Part shown: one piece after another, positions 45,000 to 54,564 of the stretch
Position numbering within the stretch: the first letter of the stretch is position 1
Layout of the letters: each line of letters starts with the position of its first letter
NCBI RefSeq assembly: GCF_004006635.1
Contig: NZ_CP034842.1
Span: 620,001 to 684,000, forward strand
DNA: 64,000 bases
Source: Fusobacterium necrophorum subsp. necrophorum
Lineage (GTDB): Bacteria; Fusobacteriota; Fusobacteriia; Fusobacteriales; Fusobacteriaceae
Direction of reading: 5' to 3'
Notes under the pieces: generated by a model
Told to the model about the DNA's origin: nothing
What the model saw: only the letters and a program-made list of their open reading frames with translations
Databases searched by the model: none
Position numbers and translations under genes: made by a program

Positions 45000-46205
45000 G
45001 GAAAGATATGAGATGTGAATTTTTCTTCCATACCAGCGTACCGTGATGTAAAGTTCTTTTTTCCTCATGGGGATATGGCAATTTGGGCATAGGAAAGGAT
45101 GTATTTGAAAATTTTCTAGCATGGAGTTGACATAAAAGGAAAAAGGATTCTTCTTTTTCTTTTTTTGTAAGAATGCCATATGTATTTTTAAAGTATCTGA
45201 TTTTCTACGCGCATAAAAACCAAAACGAGAAATCATTTTAAAATGTTTTGGGGGAAGATGAATCAATACTTGTTGAATAAATTTTTCTCGAGACATGGTG
45301 ATATATGTTTTTTTTTTGTGATTTGCCAAATCATGAAAAAAGAAAGTTACTTCTTTTTCTGTAACATTCACGATTTTGTAATCAGCGATCGGAGCACGCG
45401 CAAGATATCTACCTAGATATTTCAAGAGTCCTTCCGCAGAATTGACTTCTTGTCTTCCCACCGAGAAAAAAAGTCGTGCATTTTCTTTGTAGAGTTTATT
45501 GGCTACTTGTTTTGCTTTTTCTTTCCAGATGGGATCTTGATAATTTCCGGATTGAATGAGTTGTAAGACGATAAATTTCCATTGATTCGCAATGACATCT
45601 ACATGAAAATAGTCTAATTTTTTCCATACAAAACGTTTATTAAATCCTCCCAAAGAAATGAGTGCATGCACATGAGGATTCCATTTTAAGTCTCTGCCAA
45701 AGGTATGAATTACAGTTATGAGTCCATAGTGTACAATATCAGATTCTGTAAAATAGTTTTTGGAATATTTCCCAATTTTCTTTTTTCTTTTTCGTTTTTT
45801 ATGAGTATTCTGAAACTGATAATCAAAGATTTGTTTGATTCCTAAAGTAAGTTTGTGTAGTAAAGAACGATCTAAGCAAAAAAAAGGTCTACATTCCTTA
45901 GGAATTGTGAAGAGTAGATGTCTATGAGGAACATTTAGAAGTTCATTTGTTATTTTTTGTGCCCAGACTTTAGAATATTTATATCCACAGGTAGGACAAA
46001 GTCTAGTTTTACAAGTAATTGGGAATTTATGAGTAAGCCCACATTGAGGACAAGCAAAAGAGACGAAAGCTTTTTGATAATCAGCACAAAGTAAAAAAGC
46101 ATTGAAAGATTTTATGAGGTGGAGAAAATGCGCAGGAGAAAAAAAAGGTTGGATATTTTGTAAAATATGTGGTAAATTAGAGGTAAGGAATAGGTCTTTT
46201 AACAT
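44991..46205 (-). CDS. IS91-family transposase (HUH, rolling-circle)
   Basis: The protein has 404 residues. An N-terminal zinc ribbon has C52-xx-C55 with C65, C70-xx-C73; the HUH motif is NPHVHALISLGG (H178, H180), and the catalytic tyrosine region is KYLGRYLARAPI (about residues 266-275). A C-terminal CPNC zinc-type pair is also seen. This is the IS91/IS801/ISCR organisation: rolling-circle transposition with no terminal inverted repeats expected. The gene is intact. A short diverged copy lies 260 bases upstream. Confidence 0.9.
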   Translation of the reverse strand: MLKDLFLTSNLPHILQNIQPFFSPAHFLHLIKSFNAFLLCADYQKAFVSFACPQCGLTHKFPITCKTRLCPTCGYKYSKVWAQKITNELLNVPHRHLLFTIPKECRPFFCLDRSLLHKLTLGIKQIFDYQFQNTHKKRKRKKKIGKYSKNYFTESDIVHYGLITVIHTFGRDLKWNPHVHALISLGGFNKRFVWKKLDYFHVDVIANQWKFIVLQLIQSGNYQDPIWKEKAKQVANKLYKENARLFFSVGRQEVNSAEGLLKYLGRYLARAPIADYKIVNVTEKEVTFFFHDLANHKKKTYITMSREKFIQQVLIHLPPKHFKMISRFGFYARRKSDTLKIHMAFLQKKKKKNPFSFYVNSMLENFQIHPFLCPNCHIPMRKKELYITVRWYGRKIHISYLSKT

Positions 46206-46262
46206 AGGATCGCCTTCTTTCTGTAAATTTAGGTGTGGTAACTTTATTTTACAGAAAAAATC

Positions 46263-46307
46263 AGCCGATTGGAAGAGATTTTTTAAATCTCCAATCGGCT
46301 TTTTTTA
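46263..46307. terminator. Bidirectional hairpin upstream of the IS91 transposase
   Basis: AGCCGATTGG (46263-46272) pairs with CCAATCGGCT (46291-46300), with an inner AGATTT/AAATCT extension, followed by seven T on + and preceded by As. It may insulate the element or mark its 5' (ori) side. Confidence 0.7.
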
Positions 46308-46435
46308 TTATATAGGAAAGTATAAATTTAAAGAGATAGGAAAATAATAAAAAAAAAAGAATTTACGGAAATATAAATTGTAATTAAGAGTAAAATTATA
46401 GAAAAGTTATAGAAAAATAAGAAATTGTTGAATGG

Positions 46436-46459
46436 AAAAAAGCTCTAATAAAATTAGAG
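46436..46459 (-). terminator. Terminator of the IS91 remnant
   Basis: On minus: CTCTAAT (46459-46453), three-base loop, ATTAGAG (46449-46443), then CTTTTTT. It lies just after the remnant stop, mirroring the intact copy. Confidence 0.65.
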
Positions 46460-46463
46460 AAAA

Positions 46464-46790
46464 TTAAGGATATATTTTATGAATTTCATACCCAGACCAG
46501 AGGGAGGTTAAAAATAATTCTTTTACTTTTAGCTTTATCTTACAAAAAGGACAAATAAAAGGATTAATATCAAAAGTTTCTAAAGAAGATTTCACATAAA
46601 AAGAAAGTTCAAATTGCTTTTTCTTTTTAAAATTAAGAATAACTTTTTTTAGTTTAGAATTTAAATGCCTAGCATAAAACCCAAATCTAGAAATAGATTT
46701 AAAGTTTTTAGGTGGAAGATGAATAAGAATCTGTTGAACAAATTCATCAATAGGCATTGTGCGATATTTTTTATTCTCGAAAACACTTTT
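46464..46790 (-). pseudogene. C-terminal remnant of a second, diverged IS91-family transposase
   Basis: About 97-105 codons. FVQQILIHLPPKNFKSISRFGFYAR, then C-terminal PFICPFCKIKLKVKEL line up with the intact copy's FIQQVLIHLPPKHFKMISRFGFYAR and PFLCPNCHIPMRKKEL. The alignment can be pushed upstream of the first Met over NKKYRTM. The N-terminal 300 residues, including HUH and Tyr, are missing. The remnant is clearly diverged from the intact copy, so it comes from a different element, not a recent duplication. It abuts the lepB leader. Confidence 0.8.
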
Positions 46791-46852
46791 TTCTTAGCTT
46801 AAAATGTGATAGAATATAAAAGATTAAGAAAAAGAATGGAGTGAAATAAAAA

Positions 46853-47800
46853 ATGAGAAATCATATTCTATGGAATGTAATTGTGTATGTCCTTGTAACT
46901 TCTTTTTTTCTGTATATCTGGTGGAAACAGAAAAAATTGGCAGGAATCATAGAAAAATATCGAACTCAATTTGGAAATTGGGTCATTGCAACATGTCATG
47001 TACAAGCAGAGGGAATGAAGAGAGGAATTCAGCGTGTCATCGATGTGACGGAAGCCTTAGTGACAGCTTTGATTTTGGTGCTTTTGTTACAACATTTTTA
47101 TGTTGGAAACTTCAAAATTCCAACACCGTCGATGGTACCGACGATAGAGATTGGGGACAGAGTTCTCGCGAATATGGTGGTGTATCGATTTACAGCTCCC
47201 AAAAAGGAAGATGTCATTGTATTCAAAGAGCCCATTGAAGATAGTAAAAATTATACCAAACGTGTTATCGCTCTTCCGGGAGAAAGTATAAAAATTGAAG
47301 GAAATGCGGTCTATACCGACAATCAAAAAAATGAAAAGAGAAGTTACAGTATTTTACCGAGTACTACGGACATTCCAAGAAGTTTAATGGAAGGGGAAGA
47401 ATGGAAGGTTCCTAAAAAAGGGGATCATATTACAATAATTCCGAGCACAAACTATAAGCAACTTTTCTTAGAGAATGGATTGAACCCTCATGAAATTCAA
47501 AAAGGAATTATGGAAAATGCCGCTCTGGCATTTATGTTTCTCCCAAATTTACAATTCTATGTCAATGGGGAAGCGACAGGACCTATTCTCGATTTTTTAC
47601 ATGATAGCAGGAGTTTGAATCGTTTAATGGCGGGAGAAGTGGTAGAACAGGATTTAGAACAGGACTGTTACTTTGTCTTGGGAGACAATACGGATCACAG
47701 TGCAGATTCCAGAATTTGGGGTTTTGTAAAACGAGAAAGAATTACAGGAAAGGTATTGTTCCGTTTTTGGCCTTTGAACCGAGTGGGATTTGTGAAATAG
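46853..47800 (+). CDS. lepB: Signal peptidase I
   Basis: The protein has 315 residues with two N-terminal helices (about 5-22 and 70-90). The catalytic serine S93 lies in PTPSMVPTI and the general-base lysine K136 in TKRVIALPGES. Later box DNTDHSADSRIWG is typical. A large insert (about 165-240) sits between, as in E. coli LepB-like enzymes. It cleaves Sec and Tat signal peptides at the outer face of the inner membrane. It runs into rimI without a gap. Confidence 0.95.
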   Translation: MRNHILWNVIVYVLVTSFFLYIWWKQKKLAGIIEKYRTQFGNWVIATCHVQAEGMKRGIQRVIDVTEALVTALILVLLLQHFYVGNFKIPTPSMVPTIEIGDRVLANMVVYRFTAPKKEDVIVFKEPIEDSKNYTKRVIALPGESIKIEGNAVYTDNQKNEKRSYSILPSTTDIPRSLMEGEEWKVPKKGDHITIIPSTNYKQLFLENGLNPHEIQKGIMENAALAFMFLPNLQFYVNGEATGPILDFLHDSRSLNRLMAGEVVEQDLEQDCYFVLGDNTDHSADSRIWGFVKRERITGKVLFRFWPLNRVGFVK

Positions 47801-48211
47801 ATGCTACGAAAATTAGAACAAGGGGATATAGAGCTCTTGTATGAACTGGAACAAAAAAATTTTCCCACAAGTTATTACTCTAAAACTCAACTTTTGGAGA
47901 TGTTATTGGAGGAAGCCTATTCCATGTATGGAATAGAAGAAGAGAATACCTTGCTTGGTTATGCTATTTTTTTGAATTCCATCGATTGTCAGGAGATTAT
48001 AAAAATTGCTGTCAACAAAGAACATAGAAGACGAGGTTTGGCAACAAAGTTGTTGGAAGCGGAAAAAAGAAGACCGATTTTATTAGAAGTACGAGAGAGT
48101 AATTTGGAAGCACAGGAATTTTATAAGCGACACGGATTTGAAGAAATTTATGTGAGAAAACAATATTATCGTGATAATGGCGAAAATGCAATTATTTTGG
48201 AGAAGAAATGA
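47801..48211 (+). CDS. rimI: GNAT acetyltransferase, RimI-like (ribosomal protein N-acetyltransferase)
   Basis: The protein has 136 residues. The acetyl-CoA pyrophosphate loop is RRRGLATKLL, preceded by KIAVNKEH; later LEVRESNLEAQEFYKRHGFEE is the RimI/family A/B signature. Known RimI acetylates the N-terminal alanine of ribosomal protein S18. ATG 47801 is immediately after the lepB TAG. The end runs into the purB SD. Confidence 0.8.
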   Translation: MLRKLEQGDIELLYELEQKNFPTSYYSKTQLLEMLLEEAYSMYGIEEENTLLGYAIFLNSIDCQEIIKIAVNKEHRRRGLATKLLEAEKRRPILLEVRESNLEAQEFYKRHGFEEIYVRKQYYRDNGENAIILEKK

Positions 48212-48224
48212 GGAGAAGACGGGA

Positions 48225-49658
48225 ATGGAAACAAAAATTTATAGGAATCCTTTAGCAGAAAGATATAGTTCTCAGGAAATGTTGGAGATTTTTTCTCCGG
48301 ATTTTAAGTTTTCTACTTGGAGAAAACTTTGGGTTGCTTTGGCGGAAGCGGAAAAAGAATTGGGCTTGGAGATTCAAGAAGAACAGATTCAACAAATGCG
48401 AGAAAATATTTATCATATTGATTATAACTTGGCAAGTCAAAAAGAAAAAGAGTTTCGTCATGATGTCATGGCTCATGTTCATACATTTGGAACACAGGCA
48501 CCTTTAGCAATGCCTATCATTCATTTGGGGGCTACCAGTGCCTTTGTGGGAGATAATACCGATTTAATCCAAATTCGGGAAGCTTTAGGACTCATCAAAC
48601 AAAAAATGATAAATGTCATGGCGGAATTATCTCAATTTGCGAAAGAAAACAGAGAGCTGCCTACTTTGGGATTCACCCACTTTCAAGCAGCACAGCTTAC
48701 AACTGTCGGAAAACGGGCTTGCCTTTGGTTACAAAGTTTGCTGTTGGACTTTGAAGAATTGGAATTTCGAAATTCCACCCTTCGTTTTCGAGGCGTGAAA
48801 GGAACAACCGGAACACAGGCAAGTTTTAAGGATTTGTTTGAGGGAGATTTCCAAAAAGTAAGAGAGTTGGATGAAAAGGTCACTGAAAAAATGGGCTTTG
48901 ATAAGAGATTTCTTGTGACGGGACAAACCTATGATAGAAAAGTAGATTCCGAGATTATGAATTTGCTGGGAAACATTGCTCAAAGTGCTCATAAGTTTAC
49001 CAATGATTTGCGGCTACTGCAACATTTAAAAGAAATAGAAGAACCTTTTGAAAAGAATCAAATCGGTTCTTCCGCTATGGCATACAAAAGAAATCCGATG
49101 AGAAGTGAAAGAATTTCTTCTCTGGCAAAGTTTGTCATTGCCTTGCAACAAAGTACCGCAATGACAGCGGCAACCCAATGGTTTGAAAGAACTTTGGATG
49201 ATTCCGCCAATAAGAGATTAGCGTTGCCGCAAGCTTTTTTGGCAGTCGATGCGATTTTGATTATTTGGAAGAACATTATGGACGGTTTGGTGGTTTATCC
49301 GAAAATGATTGAAAAAAGAATTATGTCGGAATTACCTTTTATGGCAACGGAATATATCATCATGGAATGCGTGAAACAAGGCGGAGACAGGCAAAAACTG
49401 CATGAAAGAATTCGTCAACATTCTATGGAAGCCGGAAAACAAGTGAAGGTGGAAGGAAAAGAGAATGATTTAATAGATAGAATTTTAGCAGACGATTATT
49501 TTCAATTGGATAAAGAACGATTGTTGGAAATTTTAGATCCAAAGAGTTTTACTGGTTTCGCCGCGGAACAAGTCTTAGACTTTCTGGAACGGGAAATTCA
49601 ACCAATTCTGGAAAAGAATCAGGATCAATTGGGAATGAATGCTGAATTAAGGGTATAG
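48225..49658 (+). CDS. purB: Adenylosuccinate lyase
   Basis: This enzyme acts in two steps of purine synthesis, releasing fumarate from SAICAR and adenylosuccinate. The protein has 477 residues. The superfamily signature GSSAMAYKRNPMRSE and the segments TDLIQIREAL, LPTLGFTHFQAAQ and KGTTGTQAS are present. Start ATG 48225 is preferred to upstream in-frame ATGs within rimI, with GAGGAGAAG ahead. Confidence 0.95.
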   Translation: METKIYRNPLAERYSSQEMLEIFSPDFKFSTWRKLWVALAEAEKELGLEIQEEQIQQMRENIYHIDYNLASQKEKEFRHDVMAHVHTFGTQAPLAMPIIHLGATSAFVGDNTDLIQIREALGLIKQKMINVMAELSQFAKENRELPTLGFTHFQAAQLTTVGKRACLWLQSLLLDFEELEFRNSTLRFRGVKGTTGTQASFKDLFEGDFQKVRELDEKVTEKMGFDKRFLVTGQTYDRKVDSEIMNLLGNIAQSAHKFTNDLRLLQHLKEIEEPFEKNQIGSSAMAYKRNPMRSERISSLAKFVIALQQSTAMTAATQWFERTLDDSANKRLALPQAFLAVDAILIIWKNIMDGLVVYPKMIEKRIMSELPFMATEYIIMECVKQGGDRQKLHERIRQHSMEAGKQVKVEGKENDLIDRILADDYFQLDKERLLEILDPKSFTGFAAEQVLDFLEREIQPILEKNQDQLGMNAELRV

Positions 49659-49660
49659 CT

Positions 49661-50203
49661 ATGGAAAGAAGGAGAAAAAGAGAACTCTACGTTGCCGCTT
49701 TTGTTTTGCTGGCTCTGTATCTTTCTCTCTTGGAGAATCTGATTCCAAAGCCTTTTCCGTGGATGAAATTCGGCTTCTCCAATATTATTATTTTAGTGAT
49801 TTTAGAAAAATGGGATAACAAAATGGCATTTGAGGTATTATTGCTTCGAATTTTTATTCAAGCCTTGATGTTGGGAACTATGTTCAGTCCCGGCTTTTTA
49901 GTCAGTTTATGTTCCGGCTTTTTCAGTTTATGTCTGACGACAATACTCTATCGTGCTAGAAAATATCTATCTGTTATTTCGATTAGTTGTCTGTCCGCAA
50001 CCTTTCACAATATGATACAATTGCTGGTTGTATATTTTTTACTATTTCGGAATATTGCTTTACAGTCAAAGTCTATTATGATTTTTATTTTCGGATTTTT
50101 ATTGTTGGGAGTCTTGTCCGGATTGATTACAGGAGTTTGTGTCGCGAAGTTGCGATTACGAATTCCAAGTTCAAAAGAAAAAAGGAGAAAACAAAGCTTA
50201 TGA
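49661..50203 (+). CDS. Gx transporter family membrane protein
   Basis: The protein has 180 residues with five helices. It resembles the small membrane proteins once annotated as heptaprenyl diphosphate synthase component I, now placed near ECF-type S components (KFGFSNIIILVIL, GTMFSPGFLVSLCSGFFSL). Substrate unknown. It overlaps glmM by four bases. Confidence 0.7.
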   Translation: MERRRKRELYVAAFVLLALYLSLLENLIPKPFPWMKFGFSNIIILVILEKWDNKMAFEVLLLRIFIQALMLGTMFSPGFLVSLCSGFFSLCLTTILYRARKYLSVISISCLSATFHNMIQLLVVYFLLFRNIALQSKSIMIFIFGFLLLGVLSGLITGVCVAKLRLRIPSSKEKRRKQSL

Positions 50204-51558
50204 GAAAATATTTTGGTACAGATGGAATACGAGGAGAAGCAAATCGAGAGTTAACCGTAGATATTGCCTTGCGTCTTGGTTATGCTTTGGGATATTATTT
50301 AAAGAAAAAATCCACAGATAAAAAGAAAATTAGAGTGATTTTGGGAAGTGATACTCGAATTTCCGGATATATGTTGCGTTCCGCTCTCACGGCGGGATTG
50401 ACTTCTATCGGGGTGCAAGTGGACTTTGTAGGGGTATTACCGACGCCGGCAGTTGCTTATATTACAAGAATAAAGAAAGCGGATGCGGGAGTGATGATTT
50501 CCGCTTCACATAATCCGGCAAAGGACAATGGTTTGAAAGTATTCGGCTCCACCGGATATAAATTGCCGGATGAAGTGGAGGAAGAAATCGAATATTTTAT
50601 GGATCACCAGGAAGAAATTTTGACAGAACGATTAGCCGGAGATGAAGTTGGAAAATTTAAATATGCAGAAGATGAATATTATCTGTATCGGAACTATTTG
50701 TTGTCTTCCGTTAAAGGGGATTTTCAGGGAATGAAATTGATTATTGATGCTGCCAACGGCTCCGCTTATCGGGTGGCAAAAGATGTCTTTTTGGAATTGG
50801 GAGCAGAAGTGATTGTGATCAATGATACTCCAAATGGACGAAATATCAATGTAAAATGCGGTTCCACCCATCCGGAAATTCTATCCAAAGTTGTCGTTGG
50901 ATATGAAGCGGACTTAGGTCTTGCCTATGACGGAGATGCAGACCGTTTGATTTCTGTCGATAAACATGGGAATATTGTAGACGGAGATAAGGTCATTGCA
51001 ATTTTATCCGTTTTGATGAAGCAGAGAGGAGAATTGTATCAAAATGGAGTGGTAACTACCGTCATGAGTAATATGGGCTTAGAAAATTACTTGAAATTGC
51101 AAGGCATTTCTTTGGTAAGAGCTTCCGTGGGAGATCGATACGTCTTGGAAAAAATGTTGGCAAATGGCATTAATATCGGAGGAGAACAGTCAGGTCATAT
51201 TATTTTAAGTGACTATGCAACGACGGGAGACGGGGTTTTGACTTCTCTAAAATTAGTCGAGGCGATTCGAGATGCTAAGAAAGACTTGCACGAAATGATT
51301 GCTCCCATCAAAGATTGGCCCCAAGTACTAATCAATGTGAGCGTAGACAATGCCAAGAAGAATTCGTGGAAGGAATATCCCGTGTTAACGTCTTTTATTG
51401 CAAAAATGGAAGAAGAAATGGGAGAAAATGGAAGAGTTTTGGTAAGGACTTCAGGAACGGAAGCCTTAATTCGTGTTATGGTAGAAGGAAGAGAAGAAAC
51501 ACAAGTTCAAGAAGTTGCCAAAAAAATCGCAGAAGTGGTGAGAGCGGAATTGGCATAA
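50200..51558 (+). CDS. glmM: Phosphoglucosamine mutase
   Basis: This enzyme converts glucosamine-6-P to glucosamine-1-P for UDP-GlcNAc and thus peptidoglycan and LPS. The protein has 452 residues. The start FGTDGIRG, catalytic Ser103 in MISASHNPAKDNG, metal loop YDGDADRL and the sugar-binding GGEQSGH and phosphate RTSGTEALIRVMVEG are intact. ATG 50200 overlaps the stop of the preceding gene and has AAAGGAG upstream. Confidence 0.97.
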   Translation: MRKYFGTDGIRGEANRELTVDIALRLGYALGYYLKKKSTDKKKIRVILGSDTRISGYMLRSALTAGLTSIGVQVDFVGVLPTPAVAYITRIKKADAGVMISASHNPAKDNGLKVFGSTGYKLPDEVEEEIEYFMDHQEEILTERLAGDEVGKFKYAEDEYYLYRNYLLSSVKGDFQGMKLIIDAANGSAYRVAKDVFLELGAEVIVINDTPNGRNINVKCGSTHPEILSKVVVGYEADLGLAYDGDADRLISVDKHGNIVDGDKVIAILSVLMKQRGELYQNGVVTTVMSNMGLENYLKLQGISLVRASVGDRYVLEKMLANGINIGGEQSGHIILSDYATTGDGVLTSLKLVEAIRDAKKDLHEMIAPIKDWPQVLINVSVDNAKKNSWKEYPVLTSFIAKMEEEMGENGRVLVRTSGTEALIRVMVEGREETQVQEVAKKIAEVVRAELA

Positions 51559-51587
51559 CTTGGCATAATGCAAGGGGGAGGCTATTT

Positions 51588-52304
51588 ATGTATAAGCATT
51601 TTTCAAAGATTTATGACAATTTTATGCAACATGCAGATTACACGAAGTGGAAAGAAGAAATTGAGAAATTGATTGTTCTGGGGCAACCGAAAGGAAAAGA
51701 ATTATTGGAACTTGGTTGTGGAACAGGAGAATTGTTAAAAAGATTTCAAAAGGAGTATCATTGTCACGGACTTGACATTTCAGAGCATATGTTAAAAGTG
51801 GCCCAAGAAAAATTGGGAGCTCAGAAAGTTCCGCTATTCTTAGGAGATATGGTGGACTTTGACACGGGAGAACGCTATGATATTATTCTTTCGATTTTCG
51901 ATACGGTAAATCATATTATTGATATGATCGATTTGAAACGGCATTTTCGAAGTGTTTTCGCCAATTTAAATCCCGGGGGGATTTATATCTTTGATATGGT
52001 GGACAGAGCATTTATGGATGAAATGTTTCCCAATGGCGTTTTTGTAGATGTTCGGGATGATTTGACAGTGATTTGGGAACATGAAGTGGAAGACGGGATT
52101 GATTATATTGATGCCACTTATTTTACACATTTGGTAGGGTCAAGGTATCGTAGAGTGGAAGAAACCTATACCAAAAAGATTTATCATAAGCGAGAAATGG
52201 AACACGCCATTCGGCGTTCCAATCTCAAGATACAAAAATTAGTAGCCAATACGGGAATTGCGGGAAATCGTTATCTGTATTTATTGAAAAAGGAAGAACT
52301 GTAA
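51588..52304 (+). CDS. Class I SAM-dependent methyltransferase
   Basis: The protein has 238 residues. SAM motif I is LLELGCGTGELL, acidic end of beta 2 is GLDIS, and motif post-I LGDMVDF; later NPGGIYIFDMVD. The sequence style (YKHFSKIYDNFMQ...YTKW) resembles the small methyltransferases found near ATP-synthase or glmM genes in fusobacteria; target unknown. AGGGGGAGG precedes ATG. It overlaps atpZ by one base. Confidence 0.85.
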   Translation: MYKHFSKIYDNFMQHADYTKWKEEIEKLIVLGQPKGKELLELGCGTGELLKRFQKEYHCHGLDISEHMLKVAQEKLGAQKVPLFLGDMVDFDTGERYDIILSIFDTVNHIIDMIDLKRHFRSVFANLNPGGIYIFDMVDRAFMDEMFPNGVFVDVRDDLTVIWEHEVEDGIDYIDATYFTHLVGSRYRRVEETYTKKIYHKREMEHAIRRSNLKIQKLVANTGIAGNRYLYLLKKEEL

Positions 52305-52558
52305 TGCCAAAATTCTGGAATCGAGAGTTTCTTTATTATCTTTCTTTATTTACACAGCTTGGACTCACTATGATAGGGAATATTCTGGCTTCTCTCTTTT
52401 TGTATCTGGGATTTGCAAAGTATATTTTTAGGCATCCTTTGATTTTATTTTTGTTTTTATTATTGGGAATTGTGAGCGCTTACTATCAAGTATACAAACT
52501 GATTACTCGAAAAAATGGAAAGGAAAAGAAGTGTGGAAGACATCAAGACGATTTTTAA
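52304..52558 (+). CDS. atpZ: AtpZ-like membrane protein
   Basis: The protein has 84 residues with two helices and a charged end, FLYYLSLFTQLGLTMIGNILASLFLYL and a short GKEKKC tail. Placed just before atpI and atpB, it fits AtpZ, an assembly or Mg2+-related partner of AtpI in ATP synthase operons. It overlaps atpI by 44 bases. Confidence 0.7.
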   Translation: MPKFWNREFLYYLSLFTQLGLTMIGNILASLFLYLGFAKYIFRHPLILFLFLLLGIVSAYYQVYKLITRKNGKEKKCGRHQDDF

Positions 52559-52907
52559 ACATGCAGGAATTTGTTCTGCTTCGGTTTTTGTCTATGGGAT
52601 TTTGATTTGGAATCCCTATGTATTGTTTGGAACTTTTTCCGGCTCCTTGGTTGCCATTTTGAATTTTTATAGCATATGTGAAGATGTAAAAACTCAAGTA
52701 TTTCAAAGGGATGATAGCCGAAGAAGAGCTTTTTTACGCTATGTAAAGCGTTATGTTTTTTGCGGCATTTATTTAGCTTTTTTAGGACATTTTTGGGGAG
52801 TACCGATGATGTTAAGTGCAGCCGTAGGCTTGCTTAATATAAAATTGAATATTTATCTTTTACCAGTATTCAAAAAATTAAAAAATTACAGTAGAAAGGA
52901 GGAGTAA
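52515..52907 (+). CDS. atpI: ATP synthase subunit I (AtpI-like)
   Basis: The protein has 130 residues with four helices: GICSASVFVYGILIW, then FSGSLVAILNFYS, then two later. Position and topology fit AtpI, which helps c-ring assembly. ATG 52515 is given; GTG 52533 with AAGGAAAAG upstream is a plausible alternative start. Confidence 0.7.
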   Translation: MERKRSVEDIKTIFKHAGICSASVFVYGILIWNPYVLFGTFSGSLVAILNFYSICEDVKTQVFQRDDSRRRAFLRYVKRYVFCGIYLAFLGHFWGVPMMLSAAVGLLNIKLNIYLLPVFKKLKNYSRKEE

Positions 52908-52910
52908 AAG

Positions 52911-53717
52911 TTGGGTTTTCAGTCATTACAATTTGTAACACCGGCTTTGGTAGAAGGACCAAAAGTAGCTTTTTTTGTTCCGCTTCCTGATTCTTTACAG
53001 CATTTGCCTTTTGTGATGGAATACGGACAGGGACACTATGGATGGCCGGTTTCTATCACAGTGGTAACAACATGGTTTTTAATTTTTTTACTCTTTTTAT
53101 TTTTTAAAGTTTGTACCAAAAAATTAGAAATTATTCCGGAAAAACCGCAAATTTTATTGGAAAGCATCTATGAGTTTTTGGATAATTTAGTGGAACAGAT
53201 GTTGGGAGCATGGAAAGTGAAATATTTTTCCTTTTTAGGAAGTTTATTCTTATTTATTTTTCCGGCGAATATTATTTCTTTTTTTCCGATTCCATGGGCG
53301 AAATTTGCTGCCGGTAGCGTTTCTATTGAACCGGCATTTCGAACTCCAACTGCGGATTTAAACACAACCGTTGGCTTGGCATTGTTGACAACGGTTATTT
53401 TTGTTACAGCCAGTGTCAAACAAAACGGACTATGGGGATATATAAAAGGATTCTTTTCTCCCTTACCGTTTATGGCACCTTTAAATGTAGTGGGGGAATT
53501 GGCAAAACCTTTAAATATTTCTGTCAGACTTTTTGGAAATATGTTTGCAGGTTCTGTCATCATAGGATTGTTATACCGGGCTTGTCCTTGGGTGATTCCG
53601 GCACCGCTGCATTTGTATTTTGACTTGTTTAGCGGCTTGGTACAAAGTTTTGTCTTTGTAACGTTATCAATGGTATATATTCAATCATCTCTAGGAGATG
53701 CGGAATACTTAGATTAG
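52911..53717 (+). CDS. atpB: ATP synthase subunit a
   Basis: The protein has 268 residues, with TTG start 52911 and GAAAGGAGG upstream. The conserved helix with arginine that faces the c-ring is PLNISVRLFGNMFAGS; the last helix has YFDLFSGLVQSFVFVTLSMVYI. The membrane stator half-channel protein of the F1Fo enzyme. Confidence 0.95.
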   Translation: MGFQSLQFVTPALVEGPKVAFFVPLPDSLQHLPFVMEYGQGHYGWPVSITVVTTWFLIFLLFLFFKVCTKKLEIIPEKPQILLESIYEFLDNLVEQMLGAWKVKYFSFLGSLFLFIFPANIISFFPIPWAKFAAGSVSIEPAFRTPTADLNTTVGLALLTTVIFVTASVKQNGLWGYIKGFFSPLPFMAPLNVVGELAKPLNISVRLFGNMFAGSVIIGLLYRACPWVIPAPLHLYFDLFSGLVQSFVFVTLSMVYIQSSLGDAEYLD

Positions 53718-53741
53718 AAGATTTCATGAAGGAGGTTATAG

Positions 53742-54020
<279 letters not shown>

Positions 54021-54057
54021 GAAAATACCACAAATAAAGGTGAGAGGAGGAAAAACA

Positions 54058-54564
54058 TTGGAAGCAATCACGATGCCGATTATCTCAATTGATATCAATT
54101 TATTTTGGCAAATTATCAACTTTTTCATCCTTGTTTTTGTATTCAATAAGTATTGTAAGATACCGATCCAAAGAATTTTAACGGAGAGAAAGAAAAAAAT
54201 TACAAGTGAATTACGTTCGGCAAGCTTGAGTAAGGAAGAAGCCAAAATTTCTGCAAGACAAGCGGAAACGGCTTTAAAAGAAGCGAGGGACGAAGCATAT
54301 GAAATTTTGAAAAAAGCGGAATATCGGGCAGAAGAAGTTAGAAATGAAATTTTGGCGGATGCCAGACTTCAAAAGGAAAGAATGTTACGGGAAGCGAGTG
54401 AAGAAGTCATGAGATTGAAATCCAGAGCAAGACAAGAGCTTCATCAGGAAGTAACTTCTTTGGCTGTAGAACTGGCGGAAAAATTGATGAGAAAAAACAT
54501 TGACGAGCAAACAGCCACCGACCTGATTGATGACTTCATCGAAAGGGTAGGGGACGAAGTATGA
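54058..54564 (+). CDS. atpF: ATP synthase subunit b
   Basis: The protein has 168 residues from TTG 54058, which has GAGGAGG seven bases upstream; the first in-frame ATG (54073) is 22 bases away from it. One N-terminal helix (INLFWQIINFFILVFVF) is followed by a long charged coiled coil. Peripheral stator. It overlaps atpH by four bases. Confidence 0.93.
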   Translation: MEAITMPIISIDINLFWQIINFFILVFVFNKYCKIPIQRILTERKKKITSELRSASLSKEEAKISARQAETALKEARDEAYEILKKAEYRAEEVRNEILADARLQKERMLREASEEVMRLKSRARQELHQEVTSLAVELAEKLMRKNIDEQTATDLIDDFIERVGDEV

